27,875 nt of DNA from Chrysochromulina tobinii (taxonomy: Eukaryota; Haptophyta; Prymnesiales; Chrysochromulinaceae), in NCBI GenBank assembly GCA_001275005.1, contig JWZX01002980.1, positions 1-27,875 on the forward strand, read 5' to 3'. Shown here piece by piece: positions 20,101 through 27,873 of this stretch (its first letter is position 1; the number at the start of each line of letters is the position of its first letter). The notes under the pieces were generated by a model. It saw only the letters and a list, made by a program, of their open reading frames with translations. It ran no database searches and was not told where the DNA came from. The position numbers and the translations under genes are program-made.

Positions 20101-20852
20101 AGGCCTCTGTGCACGACCCGCTCATCAACTGGAGACTGCTCGTGCGCCCGTCGCAGGAGGACGTTGCTGGCCGATCGCGCTCGGCGGCTGATCGCTCGGC
20201 GAATGGGTACGGGGCGAGTGGGTACGGGGCGAGTGGGTACGGGGCGAGTGGGTACGGTCACCGGCAGCGCCGGATGGGCTCCGATGCATCAGGAGGCGGC
20301 CACGCAGGTGTACGCTCGCGCTCCGCTAGCATCATCGTCGCGCCGGAAGAGGTGGCCGGTGTGCTCGGATCGACGCAGGCCCAGCCGGCCGCCGTGGCTG
20401 CGGAGCGCTTCTCGGCGGCACGCGGGCAAACTGGCGCCACCTCGCTCATCGACCATCCCGCCTCGCTCATCGGAACCCCGCACCTCGACGCGATGGCGGC
20501 CGACGTGCCCGAAAGCTCTAGCGTGACACTCTCGCGCCGGAGCCGCGCGGAGCCACTGCAGCTCCAGGAGGAGCAGGATGAGCAGGCGCTCAACGATCGG
20601 GCCGTCTCTGTGCTCCGCCGCGTCAAGTCGAAACTCGCTGGCAGCGACTTCCCAGACCAGGCCCCCACCCTCGACGTGGCCACACAGGTCAACCGGCTCG
20701 TCGTCGAGGCGCAATCGGAGCTCAATCTGTGCCAGCTCTACATCGGGTGGTGCCCGTAAGTCGCCGATCATGCTCGAACCTGCTCCGCCTCTGATATCTC
20801 GAAGAGTCTCACCCAGGGTCATTCCTCGTATGCGGATCACAGGTTTTGGTGA
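14130..20852 (+). CDS. MTOR: TOR serine/threonine kinase (two visible exons)
   Basis: PIKK-family kinase, catalytic core of TORC1/TORC2, controlling growth in response to nutrients. Exon 14130-20755, intron, exon 20843-20852. Residues are counted from codon 14100. HEAT repeats fill 1-860, with a Gly/Ser insert at about 100-140. FAT begins near 924 (WMRRLSTEIIL ... AFLACWSEL). FRB is about 1590-1690 ([34 protein letters not shown]) and keeps the Ser and Trp that contact rapamycin-FKBP12. Kinase: RKLTIHGSDG, LKGHEDLRQDERVMQLFGLV (1767), LGLGDRHPSNLMLD (about 1916) and HIDFGDCF (1936). A long, low-complexity insert precedes the FATC end YIGWCPFW. Homology starts at about human residue 520, so the N-terminal HEAT region is absent. 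The frame is open from 14091; 14130 is the first ATG and may not be the true start. Confidence 0.95.
20205..20258 (+). repeat. 15-bp tandem repeat inside TOR
   Basis: Three full copies and one partial copy of GGGTACGGGGCGAGT, coding GYGAS repeats. They lie in the insert between the kinase domain and FATC, a region that is regulatory and poorly conserved in TOR proteins. The copies are nearly identical, which suggests recent expansion. Confidence 0.9.
20756..20842 (+). other. GT-AG spliceosomal intron in TOR (87 bp)
   Basis: Read straight through, the TOR frame ends ...YIGWCP followed by TAA. That TAA is inside a perfect donor, GTAAGT (20756-20761). Joining 20755 to 20843, after the acceptor ATCACAG, completes the Pro codon and adds Phe, Trp and a TGA stop. 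This gives exactly the invariant FATC ending CPFW. A possible branch site, CTGAT, is at 20791-20795. Confidence 0.93.
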
Positions 20853-21679
20853 TCGGCATTCGAATATCTCGCCCGTATCCCCCCTCTTGCCTTGGAGCTG
20901 GCCCTTGTCCAGTCACCAGTGGTCTCTTCGAGGGTCTCTTCGAGGGTCTCTTCGAGGGTCTCTTCGAGGGTCTCTTCAAAGTGGGTCGTTGCGTCGTTTG
21001 CGGTTACAGTACAGGGCAAACCAGATGCCGCAGCGCGAGCACGCGAGCCGTGATACCGGACCGTTTCCGGGCCGTCCTCCGGCGCCGGCCGGCGGGCAGG
21101 ACAGGCGAAGCCGTTGCCGATCGGACGTTACCTCACTCCTCGCCAGGGGAACTTAAATCGAACATGAGAAGAAGCTGTACCGCGCTATTTAGCCCCACCC
21201 GGCGCAATCCGATCCGATCGACGAACATCTGACCCGCGATTGATGACCTGGTAGCGGTTTGACCTATTACTGAACCGTGAACGGGGAATACTGTACCTAC
21301 AAGACACGGCATACTCACAGTAGAGTATCTCAGAACCAGCAACCAGCGTGCCCGCGCGTTGGTAGGTGTTTGCCGTCGATAAACTGAAGGGGGCGCGCCG
21401 CATCCCCCGGGCGACACCGCGGGTGCGCGGGGCCGTGTGGCGCGGCCGCCTCCCGCGTCCCGGACCGACCGCACCATCGCCACCTCCTCTATTGGTATAG
21501 CCTATTCCCGCTCGTTGCCTGGATCGTCGGGCTCCTTTAATACTCCAGTCATAAGAAAATAATAAGAAAAGTTGGTGAATCCAACAGTTACAGGTAGAGC
21601 TCTACGCTGCTGCGCTCATCAGTAAGCTCATCCGTTAACAGCGTGCCCCGTCAGACTTCAGTGTATCAGTTGGATGCGC
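20853..21679. other. Non-coding region between TOR and TAF7
   Basis: 827 bases between the 3' ends of two convergent genes. Besides the 12-bp repeat near its start it has a GC-rich block (21386-21470) with several short inverted motifs and an AT-rich patch at 21535-21570. No ORF, tRNA or snRNA could be supported. A TGTAA on the minus strand about 85 bases after the TAF7 stop could be a polyadenylation signal of the kind used in green algae, but this is weak. Confidence 0.4.
20921..20980 (+). repeat. 12-bp tandem repeat, five copies
   Basis: GGTCTCTTCGAG is repeated at 20921, 20933, 20945, 20957 and 20969; the last copy ends in AAA instead of GAG. It lies about 70 bases after the TOR stop, so it is probably in the 3' untranslated region. 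Confidence 0.95.
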
Positions 21680-22786
21680 TCAGCCGCCGAGAGCTTTGAG
21701 CTTGTCGCGTGCGGCATCACAGGCCTTGGTCACGGCCTCGATCTTCGCCTGGATTCTGGCACGGTCCTCGCTTCTTGAGACCTGCGTGAGGATGGTTCGG
21801 AATTTGGCAAGCTCTGCTAGATGACGTTGCAGCTCCGCGTGGGCCTGCTGTTGGGCCACCGGGTCGGCAAACACCGTCGGACCAGTTCGCGGGGCGGCAG
21901 AGGCGGCCCCAGGAGCTTTGGCCGGATGCACTAGGGCCGATGAGACAGACGACGGCTGCGCCGAAGGCTGCGGTTGCTGCATCGGCAGCGCCATCCGCTG
22001 CTGTGGCGGCAACGTTACAGCAGCCATGTGCAATATATCTGGCGCCTGTTGCCTGGCTGCCGAGAACGGATGCTCCCGCTGCATGTGCATGGGAGGAGGG
22101 TCTGCTGGCCGGCCGCCTGCGCTCGACGACGCTGCAGCCAATGACTTGGACGGAACCGGCAGAGACAAGCGAAGCGGAGCAATCGCTGGTTGCGCCGCCG
22201 GGATAGAACTGGCAGGAGGACCTGCCGGCTTCTCTGGCAGTGGCGGCCTCACCACCAGCTTCATCTTTAGTGACGGCGGCATCGCAGCAGGTGGTGGCGG
22301 TGGCAGCGGCTTCTCGATGGGCACCTCCTGCTCGACCTTGATGAGCTCAAACTCGGGTTTGAGTGAGCCTCCACGCAGCGCCTCGAGCTCGACGGCGACA
22401 TGTTCCACCTCCGCCGGATCGCGTGCCGGCCGCTTGCGCCACTTTCGCCTTCGGATGTCCACAGCAGGAGGAGTGAGGCCATCGGGGAGCTCTGCAGCTG
22501 CCGGCGACGCCGCGGCTACTAACGGCTGCGTGACAAGCACGCGACCTATCTCTCCCGCCTTGAAGAAGGTGCTGCCGTCGATTGACTTGTGCACCTCCAC
22601 GACCGTGGGAAGCGATGTCAATGATGCATGCAGTGGCATACCATCCACGTACACTTCCGGATTCCCATTGGGCGCAAATGCAACCTCGAGTCGCACGCCC
22701 TCATCGCCGGCAAGGAACTTGCGAAGACGCACACCCACGTCGTCGGGCACGTTCAACAGCATGAGCTCCTCTCTTGAGTCGGTCAT
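21680..22786 (-). CDS. TAF7: TAF7, TFIID subunit 7
   Basis: 368 residues. The N-terminal TAFII55 domain (about 6-140) matches the family: LMLLNVPDDVGVRLRKFL, a VDGMPLHASLTSLPTVVEVH strand-helix block (47-66), KSIDGSTFFKAGEIGRVLV (67-85), then GLTPPAVDIRRRKWRKRP (103-120), the basic segment typical of TAF7. A Pro/Gln-rich middle and a predicted coiled coil (about 310-368, ELQRHLAELAKFRTIL) close the protein. TAF7 binds TAF1 in TFIID and restrains its acetyltransferase activity at RNA polymerase II promoters. The frame stays open to 22837 without an ATG; the first ATG is 22786. An AGTATATC at about 22850-22857 (minus strand) lies 65 bases upstream and might serve as a TATA-like element. Confidence 0.92.
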   Translation of the reverse strand: MTDSREELMLLNVPDDVGVRLRKFLAGDEGVRLEVAFAPNGNPEVYVDGMPLHASLTSLPTVVEVHKSIDGSTFFKAGEIGRVLVTQPLVAAASPAAAELPDGLTPPAVDIRRRKWRKRPARDPAEVEHVAVELEALRGGSLKPEFELIKVEQEVPIEKPLPPPPPAAMPPSLKMKLVVRPPLPEKPAGPPASSIPAAQPAIAPLRLSLPVPSKSLAAASSSAGGRPADPPPMHMQREHPFSAARQQAPDILHMAAVTLPPQQRMALPMQQPQPSAQPSSVSSALVHPAKAPGAASAAPRTGPTVFADPVAQQQAHAELQRHLAELAKFRTILTQVSRSEDRARIQAKIEAVTKACDAARDKLKALGG

Positions 22787-23072
22787 CTCGCTCGCGCGCT
22801 CCCAAAGTTGCCAAGTTTTACCAAGTTTCCATGACACTTTTGCAACGAAGATATACTCAGAAGTTCAGGTATTTCACGCTGCTTGGGTGTGTGTGCGCGC
22901 ATGAAGCGCGCATATGTAGGCAGATACTTGACACTCTTCCATGGCTTCTGGCCCATTTTACCTCACTCATCCTTCTTAATTGCTTAATTCATGGAAACAT
23001 GCACTCCGTCGTGCAGTTTTGCAGTCCCATGTGACATGAATAGTAGCTCCTACCTATAGCTCACCGAGCCGG
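22787..23072. other. Intergenic region upstream of TAF7
   Basis: 286 bases between two minus-strand genes. It contains a perfect 7-bp hairpin, TGCGCGC-atgaa-GCGCGCA (22894-22912). Otherwise nothing is recognised. Confidence 0.35.
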
Positions 23073-23732
23073 TCATGACTTCTTCCGCCGGGGCTCGTAG
23101 CACCTTGCACAGAGGCACACCTTCTGCGGACCGTTTGGTCTGCCGTGGATGTCGCACACGCGCGGACGGGCGCGTGCGCGGGCACCTGCCGCTTCCTGCT
23201 CTCGCCGCGCCGCCCGGGAGAGTAGCCGTCGTCTCAGGTCCAGCGACTCATCGACCTCACTCATCGACTCGTTCCACCGGCGAAGCGCATCCTGAAAGTC
23301 GGGGTGCACCTCCCAGTCTTCCTTGAGAGCTGGTTCCGAGCACAGCTTCAGACAGCAGCTGTGAGATGTGATAGGTGAAGCCCCGACTCTACAGCGGCCG
23401 ACTGCGCTCCAGTCGGCTAGCCGTTCGTCAAAGGCATTGGCAGCCTCGAGACATTTCAACTTTGACGCGGCGCGACGAGCGGAGAGCGGCACTAGCAGAG
23501 CGATGACTGGGTACACCGTCGGCACGCCAAAGCTATAGCTTGCGCAAAAGGTGGCACGCCGTGCACGCGGTGTGGACGACAGGTGCTCGAGCTGCCAGTC
23601 GTCTGGCATCCGCGAGGCGAGCGCGAGAGGCGGCAGCCTCATCACCCTAGACCCTTGTGCCTTGAGACTCTTGGACTGAACGAAAGTTGCGCGGCTCCAC
23701 ACTTCGCTCTTGCCCCATCTCCGCGAATGCAT
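23073..23732 (-). CDS. Hypothetical protein with C-terminal Cys/His cluster
   Basis: A frame of 219 codons that I do not recognise. Third codon positions are clearly G/C-rich in this frame from about 23600 down to the stop, which supports real coding. Visible features: a hydrophobic patch (FGVPTVYPVIALLVPL), an acidic-aromatic block (EDWEVHPDFQDALRRWNESM), an Arg-rich helix, and a terminal CDIHGRPNGPQKVCLCARC, whose CxxH and CxCxxC spacing suggests metal binding. The N-terminal 40 residues look less protein-like, so the true start may be the Met at 'MPDDWQLEHL' or an upstream exon. No function is proposed. Confidence 0.45.
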   Translation of the reverse strand: MHSRRWGKSEVWSRATFVQSKSLKAQGSRVMRLPPLALASRMPDDWQLEHLSSTPRARRATFCASYSFGVPTVYPVIALLVPLSARRAASKLKCLEAANAFDERLADWSAVGRCRVGASPITSHSCCLKLCSEPALKEDWEVHPDFQDALRRWNESMSEVDESLDLRRRLLSRAARREQEAAGARARARPRVCDIHGRPNGPQKVCLCARCYEPRRKKS

Positions 23733-23997
23733 GCGACCCCGTAGCCCGTAAACATTTCGTCAAAACTCGTGCGAAATACGTCTGAAACGCGCGTATATCG
23801 AAAATGTGTCAACACATCAACCGCACATACGAGCATCATGCAGCTCGGCGGTCGGACAGCGCCCGAGCCCAAGGACGCGACCGTCAGCCAAGACTCTATG
23901 TGTTTGCCCGCGGAGCTGATACAGGGCCGTGGCACCATGCGATATCAGGACGCATCTCAGAGCGCCAGGACTTTGTAGGGGCCCAATTTCGGTGTTT
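23733..23997. other. Intergenic region
   Basis: It contains only short frames. The AT-richer half (23750-23830) may be the promoter of the upstream-reading hypothetical gene. Nothing specific is seen. Confidence 0.35.
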
Positions 23998-24426
23998 CTA
24001 AGCCTTCTTCGCCTTCATCTTCTTCTGCGAGGCATAAATGAGGCTCCACTTGGCAAGCGCAGCCTTCTGCAAGTCAGAGCGGTAAAACGTCTCCGACGTC
24101 TGCTTCTTGATCGCCTTTGCGATCCGGCGGAAGTCACGTGTGTACGTAACCTTCTTCAATGCCTTCGCTGGCTTGCCCACGCTCGCTTTATCTGTGCTCT
24201 TCGTCGTGAGCACCACACCCTTCTCGCCCGCCGAGGCGAGATCGATCGTCTTCGAGTTTGCCAGGCCAGAGTACTTCCAAGCGTTCAGCCCCGTCAGATT
24301 GTTGGGCTCAGTCGTGAATTCGGCACCGCGCGGGCCCATGCCGCTACGGCCAACCTGCTTGCGGCGCAGCACGTGGCAGCTCGTGTCACGCACAATGCCC
24401 CAAATGAGCTCGTTGCTGATCGACAT
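23998..24426 (-). CDS. RPL28: 60S ribosomal protein L28 (eL28)
   Basis: 142 residues, the normal size for eL28. Seen: LIWGIVRDTSCHVLRRK at the N-terminus, FTTEPNNLTGLNAWKYSGLA (38-57) with KTIDLA after it, GVVLTTK, and a basic C-terminal half ending KKMKAKKA. The NSKTI/GLA form is closer to plant than to animal sequences. It is a structural protein of the cytosolic large subunit. A short insertion (VGRSGMGPRGAE) precedes the TEPNNL motif. The start codon is fixed by homology. A good splice acceptor 29 bases upstream of the ATG points to a leader intron. Confidence 0.93.
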   Translation of the reverse strand: MSISNELIWGIVRDTSCHVLRRKQVGRSGMGPRGAEFTTEPNNLTGLNAWKYSGLANSKTIDLASAGEKGVVLTTKSTDKASVGKPAKALKKVTYTRDFRRIAKAIKKQTSETFYRSDLQKAALAKWSLIYASQKKMKAKKA

Positions 24427-24454
24427 TGAACACGCTCAGCGGCCGAGGTACAGA

Positions 24455-24480
24455 CTGCGGCAAACAAAGCGGCCAGTCAG
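24455..24480 (-). other. Probable 3' splice site of an RPL28 leader intron
   Basis: On the minus strand CTGAC (branch-site consensus, 24480-24476) is followed by a pyrimidine-rich run and ends GCCGCAG at 24455, with 22 bases between branch A and AG. A 5' untranslated intron would be normal for a ribosomal protein gene. A possible donor is GTGCGT at 24626-24621, which would give an intron of about 172 bases. Inference only. Confidence 0.5.
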
Positions 24481-24634
24481 AAGAGTCGTGAGGTATCGTC
24501 GTGCTGCGCGCAAGGAGCCACAAAGGCTCTTGGCGGCCTGGCCCACAGCAAGATTGCACCTCCGCCTTGAGGAGGTCGGGATTGACAGCCTGGCCAGATG
24601 CAGCAAAGCAGCCGGCATCGACGCACAGTGTGGC

Positions 24635-24671
24635 CAGGCAGGCAGGCAGGCAGGTAGGTAGGCTGGCTGGC
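24635..24671 (+). repeat. Tetranucleotide microsatellite (GGCA/GGTA/GGCT)
   Basis: Consecutive GGCA units, then GGTA and GGCT units, in the shared upstream region of RPL28 and the coiled-coil gene. It looks like an ordinary degenerating microsatellite. Confidence 0.85.
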
Positions 24672-24826
24672 ACCAGTGGCAGCGGCAAGGATGGGCTGAG
24701 AGCGCACCGCTACAAAGAGAACGTGGGCAAAAAAAGCGCTGGTTCACGCCTCGAGCCTGTGAAGTGCTAATGAAAGCTGCAATCAGCCGTGCGAAAACTA
24801 GCCCAGAGGGTGGGGTTGGGTGATGT

Positions 24827-24847
24827 GGGGGGGGGGGGGGGGGGGGG
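24827..24847 (+). repeat. 21-base G homopolymer
   Basis: An unbroken run of 21 G, 46 bases before the ATG of the coiled-coil gene. Such a run can form G-quadruplex structure, and its length is error-prone in any sequencing method. Confidence 0.9.
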
Positions 24848-24893
24848 CGCTGCCGAGAGCTCTCCACATCTCCAAGTCTTCGTCTTGTTCGAA

Positions 24894-25367
24894 ATGCAAA
24901 CCTATAAGATCGCCTCGCCGGATGACGAGCAGGCCGCAAGGTTGAATCGCGTGGCTCTTGTGATATCTCTCCGCCAGCGCATCAAGGATGAGCGAATGCA
25001 CCTAAAGGCCATCGGAGGGCCCAGCGCCGCCGTAGCTCCAGGCTACCTGGCCACTGTGGCTGCAGCAGCGGAGGACGCACGACAACTGGAGGCCTCAACA
25101 GCGCAACAACTGCTCGATGCTGCGCGTGAGGAGCGCTCGAAACTGGAGGGTGCCATCATCGTTGCTTTCGGGGGTATGCGGAATGACATGTTGGCACTTG
25201 CTCAGATGCTGGATAAGGTCGCAGCGGACCGGCAACAGAGTGAGGAGGCGCGATGTGCCACGAATATGCTTGCGACGTGGCAGCGTCTCGAAGAGGAGAG
25301 CTGCACTGCACAGTATCGCATCGACGCAGCGTCCCTCGCTCTCGAGGGTCTCCGTGTGAACCACTGA
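24894..25367 (+). CDS. Small coiled-coil protein, unknown function
   Basis: 157 residues from ATG 24894 (MQTYKIASPDDEQAARLNRV). The protein is almost all helical: Ala/Glu/Gln/Arg-rich heptad-like stretches run from residue 12 to the end, broken only by GGPSAAVAPGY (41-51). The same frame is open upstream through the poly-G run, which would give 192 codons with a non-ATG-like start and Gly-rich N-terminus, so the internal ATG was preferred. I do not recognise the family; its size and helical character would suit a subunit of a larger complex. It is divergent from RPL28. Confidence 0.6.
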   Translation: MQTYKIASPDDEQAARLNRVALVISLRQRIKDERMHLKAIGGPSAAVAPGYLATVAAAAEDARQLEASTAQQLLDAAREERSKLEGAIIVAFGGMRNDMLALAQMLDKVAADRQQSEEARCATNMLATWQRLEEESCTAQYRIDAASLALEGLRVNH

Positions 25368-25863
25368 CTCCTGGTGGGAAAGTGAGGCTTACACGTATCT
25401 GGATCGCGTTCATTGATAGCGTCCCGGAGAAAAAGATTGAGATAGTAGATGATCTTCCTAGATGCGGGCCAGTGATCTTGTGTCCTCGTCTAGTCCTCGT
25501 CTCGTCAGCCTCGTGAGATATGGATAGCCCCGAACAAGGTCAACTTACAACTACGGTCTCCGCCAGTGGGTTTCTTCTATCTATGCTTCTTGAACGCTAC
25601 GATTTCCGGCCGGCCGGCGCTGCGGCCGGCACCCGACTCAGGCGCGCCGTGCCGTGTCGCCGCCCGCCGGCGGAGGGCCGTCAAGGCAATCGGACCCGAG
25701 GGGCGAGCAGGATGACGTAGCCACGAACATAACTCTAGACTGCCAAAAGTGTGTCGTAGAGACTCCCAGCCGGAAGTCCCTCCACACACAGGTCCATGAC
25801 ACCGCGAGATCTGAGAACTCGAGCGGGATGGCTTCGAGACGATGGGCAGCTGTTGGGAGTCGA
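25368..25863. other. Convergent intergenic region, no gene seen
   Basis: 496 bases between the ends of two convergent genes. It holds a GC-rich palindromic block (GGCCGGCCGGCGCTGCGGCC, 25608-25627) and one 66-codon frame without features. No RNA gene was recognised. Confidence 0.4.
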
Positions 25864-26982
25864 TCATTGGCGCCCTCCGGCGAGGATGTCAGCGTACTCA
25901 TTCCATGTCGAGCCGGCGTGCGCACGCAGCCACTTGAACTCGACGCCGGGCCGTGCACGTGCCAGGGTGAGCGCCTCCTGCACGAGGTCGAGGTTCTTAA
26001 TTTGCTCACCCTGCGCACGCGTCCAATTGTTGCGCTCCCACCGGGGTGCCCACTCGGTCAATGTTCGCACGCACAGGTTGGAGTCCGTGTAGATGATGCC
26101 CCCCTCGTCCTCCCCTATGCGCCGCAGCGCGAACACTATGGCGCTGAGCTCCATCCGATTGTTGGTCGTCTCCCGCTCCTCGCCACGGTCGGACCACAGG
26201 ACCTTGCCGTCGCGTACGGCGACGATGCCCCAGCCACCAGGGCCAGGGTTGGGGGTGCACGAGCCGTCGGTGAAGATACCCGTTTGCGGCCCCTTGCGTG
26301 CCTCGGCCGTGAGTGCGGCGAGCTTCCTCCCAAGCGTCTGTGGCAATGATGCTGCCGCTGCTGCTGTGGTCGCTGCTGCTGCCGTCGTTGCACTTGTTGT
26401 CGTTGCTGCTTTGGAGGCTTCGGCGGCCACCATCTCTAGGGTGGCGGCAGCAGCCACTGGCACTTCCGCTGTACGCCTGCGCGCGTCCACTCGAGCGGCA
26501 AGAAGTCTCTCGACGAGTTCCGGCTTGCGCCCTTCGGAGCTCAACCCGATTAGGGTGAGCTGCACACGCAGTTCGTTCACTCGCATGTCTCGGATGTCTG
26601 CATCGTCGAGCAGGAGCGCAGCCGCGCCAGTCGCCACGTCCTGCACTCGTCGGCAGAGCTCACAGGCGCCGAGCGGCGAGCGTCTATGCTCTGAGACGAG
26701 CGCTGTGAGGCGCTCAATAACCTCATTGCACGCCTCACGCTCCCTCTGCGCGCTCGATAGCCACACGATCCCAGCGCGCGCCTCTGATGCGAACGCGCGC
26801 GCACGCCAGCTGCTAGAGGCACGCGCGAGCGCCGCCATCGGCAGTGCGCACTGCCCGTACGGCGGAATGAGCGAAGCTCGCCCGACCAAGGTGCTGAGAA
26901 GGTTGAGGGTGACGCTCATGGGTTTCCTTCTCACCAGTTTTCTCACCCACCAAACTCGCACAAGTTGCTCGCTGACAGTCAT
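25864..26982 (-). CDS. Ribonuclease H1 with N-terminal SAP domain
   Basis: 372 residues. The C-terminal 140 form an RNase HI domain that cuts RNA in RNA-DNA hybrids. All active-site residues are present: D239 (IFTDGSC), E278 (NNRMELS), D300 (IYTDSN), H355 (RAHAG) and D365 (EYAD). Instead of the hybrid-binding domain usual in eukaryotic RNase H1, a SAP motif lies at 131-163 (DMRVNELRVQLTLIGLSSEG, ELVERLLAAR), joined by an Ala/Thr-rich linker. The N-terminus is rich in Arg, Ser and Ala and lacks acidic residues (MSVTLNLLSTLVGRA ... RARAFASEA from Met22), like a mitochondrial or plastid presequence, so an organellar role in R-loop or primer removal is inferred. ATG 26982 is the first in frame; Met22 (26919) is an equally plausible start. 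Confidence 0.9.
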   Translation of the reverse strand: MTVSEQLVRVWWVRKLVRRKPMSVTLNLLSTLVGRASLIPPYGQCALPMAALARASSSWRARAFASEARAGIVWLSSAQREREACNEVIERLTALVSEHRRSPLGACELCRRVQDVATGAAALLLDDADIRDMRVNELRVQLTLIGLSSEGRKPELVERLLAARVDARRRTAEVPVAAAATLEMVAAEASKAATTTSATTAAAATTAAAAASLPQTLGRKLAALTAEARKGPQTGIFTDGSCTPNPGPGGWGIVAVRDGKVLWSDRGEERETTNNRMELSAIVFALRRIGEDEGGIIYTDSNLCVRTLTEWAPRWERNNWTRAQGEQIKNLDLVQEALTLARARPGVEFKWLRAHAGSTWNEYADILAGGRQ

Positions 26983-27056
26983 AGCCCGAACTTCCGCGGG
27001 TGTTAGGGGGCAAAGGTCAAGCCGATGAACGGCTGCAGCTGTTCTCCAAACGCTTT

Positions 27057-27833
27057 ATGATCTGTCGTGCGCTTAGGCGGGAAGCGCGAAACAAGTCGCC
27101 CACATTCATGTCCACCACTTCGCGGAGCGTGCGCATTCCACGCTCCTCGCTGCGCGAAATTGAGCGGCCAAACCGAGGGCGAGCTGCAGTCGATGCCGGC
27201 ACCATCGCCGCCGCGCCGGTGCACCTCCTTTCGCAAGGCTCGGCGAGGATCGCTGCAATGCAGGTGCAGCCGCACACCTCCGGGGACGTGCTGGATCGCG
27301 TGCGCGCACTCATCGATCGCGCACCGGGGAACGGGATGGCGAGTGCTCTCGAACCTTTCTTGCGCGAGGCTTCTACTGCGGTCCTGCAGAGCTCGCCCGC
27401 AGACTCTGCAACAGTCGGTCCGATGCAGCTCCAGCTGGCTGAGGCATCAGGACCGCGGGCAGCAGCATCATGTCCTGGGCAAGCTGATCGACCCAGTGGT
27501 GCGGTGGAAGCAGACGATGCGCAGGTCGCGGACGCTATCAAAGCCTACCTGCAGAGCACGATGTCGCTCATCCTTCGCAGCGGTGGAACCGCTACTGCTC
27601 CTTTTGTGAGCCCTCGAAGCGCTGATGATCTGCTGCCGCCCACTGTCAAGGGCACTGCGAGTGCCGTATCAGCAAACTCGTTGGCATCTCAGACCGCGAC
27701 TACCCACGTGGTCGTTGGTGGCGATCGCGCCTGTGCCGTTGGCAAAGGTACCGGTGCCGATGCCGGTACCGGTGGTATGGAGACGATCGTCGGTGCGCAT
27801 CTGCTCTCGATCGATGCCCAGCAGCATTTGCAG

Positions 27834-27873
<40 letters not shown>

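Noticed and set aside
19236-20261. 341-codon minus-strand frame
   Set aside because: It is antisense to the TOR kinase domain; its start PTRPVPTRPV repeats are the GYGAS repeat read backwards.
20837-21232. Small frames with EETL or GLFEG repeats
   Set aside because: These are translations of the 12-bp repeat without other protein character.
21130-21680. snoRNA or other structured RNA (a TGATGA and several CTGA motifs)
   Set aside because: Spacing and flanking stems do not fit a box C/D RNA; no tRNA or snRNA signature was present.
23350-23390. 34-bp GT-AG intron in the Cys/His protein
   Set aside because: Too short for a normal spliceosomal intron, and removal would break the frame.
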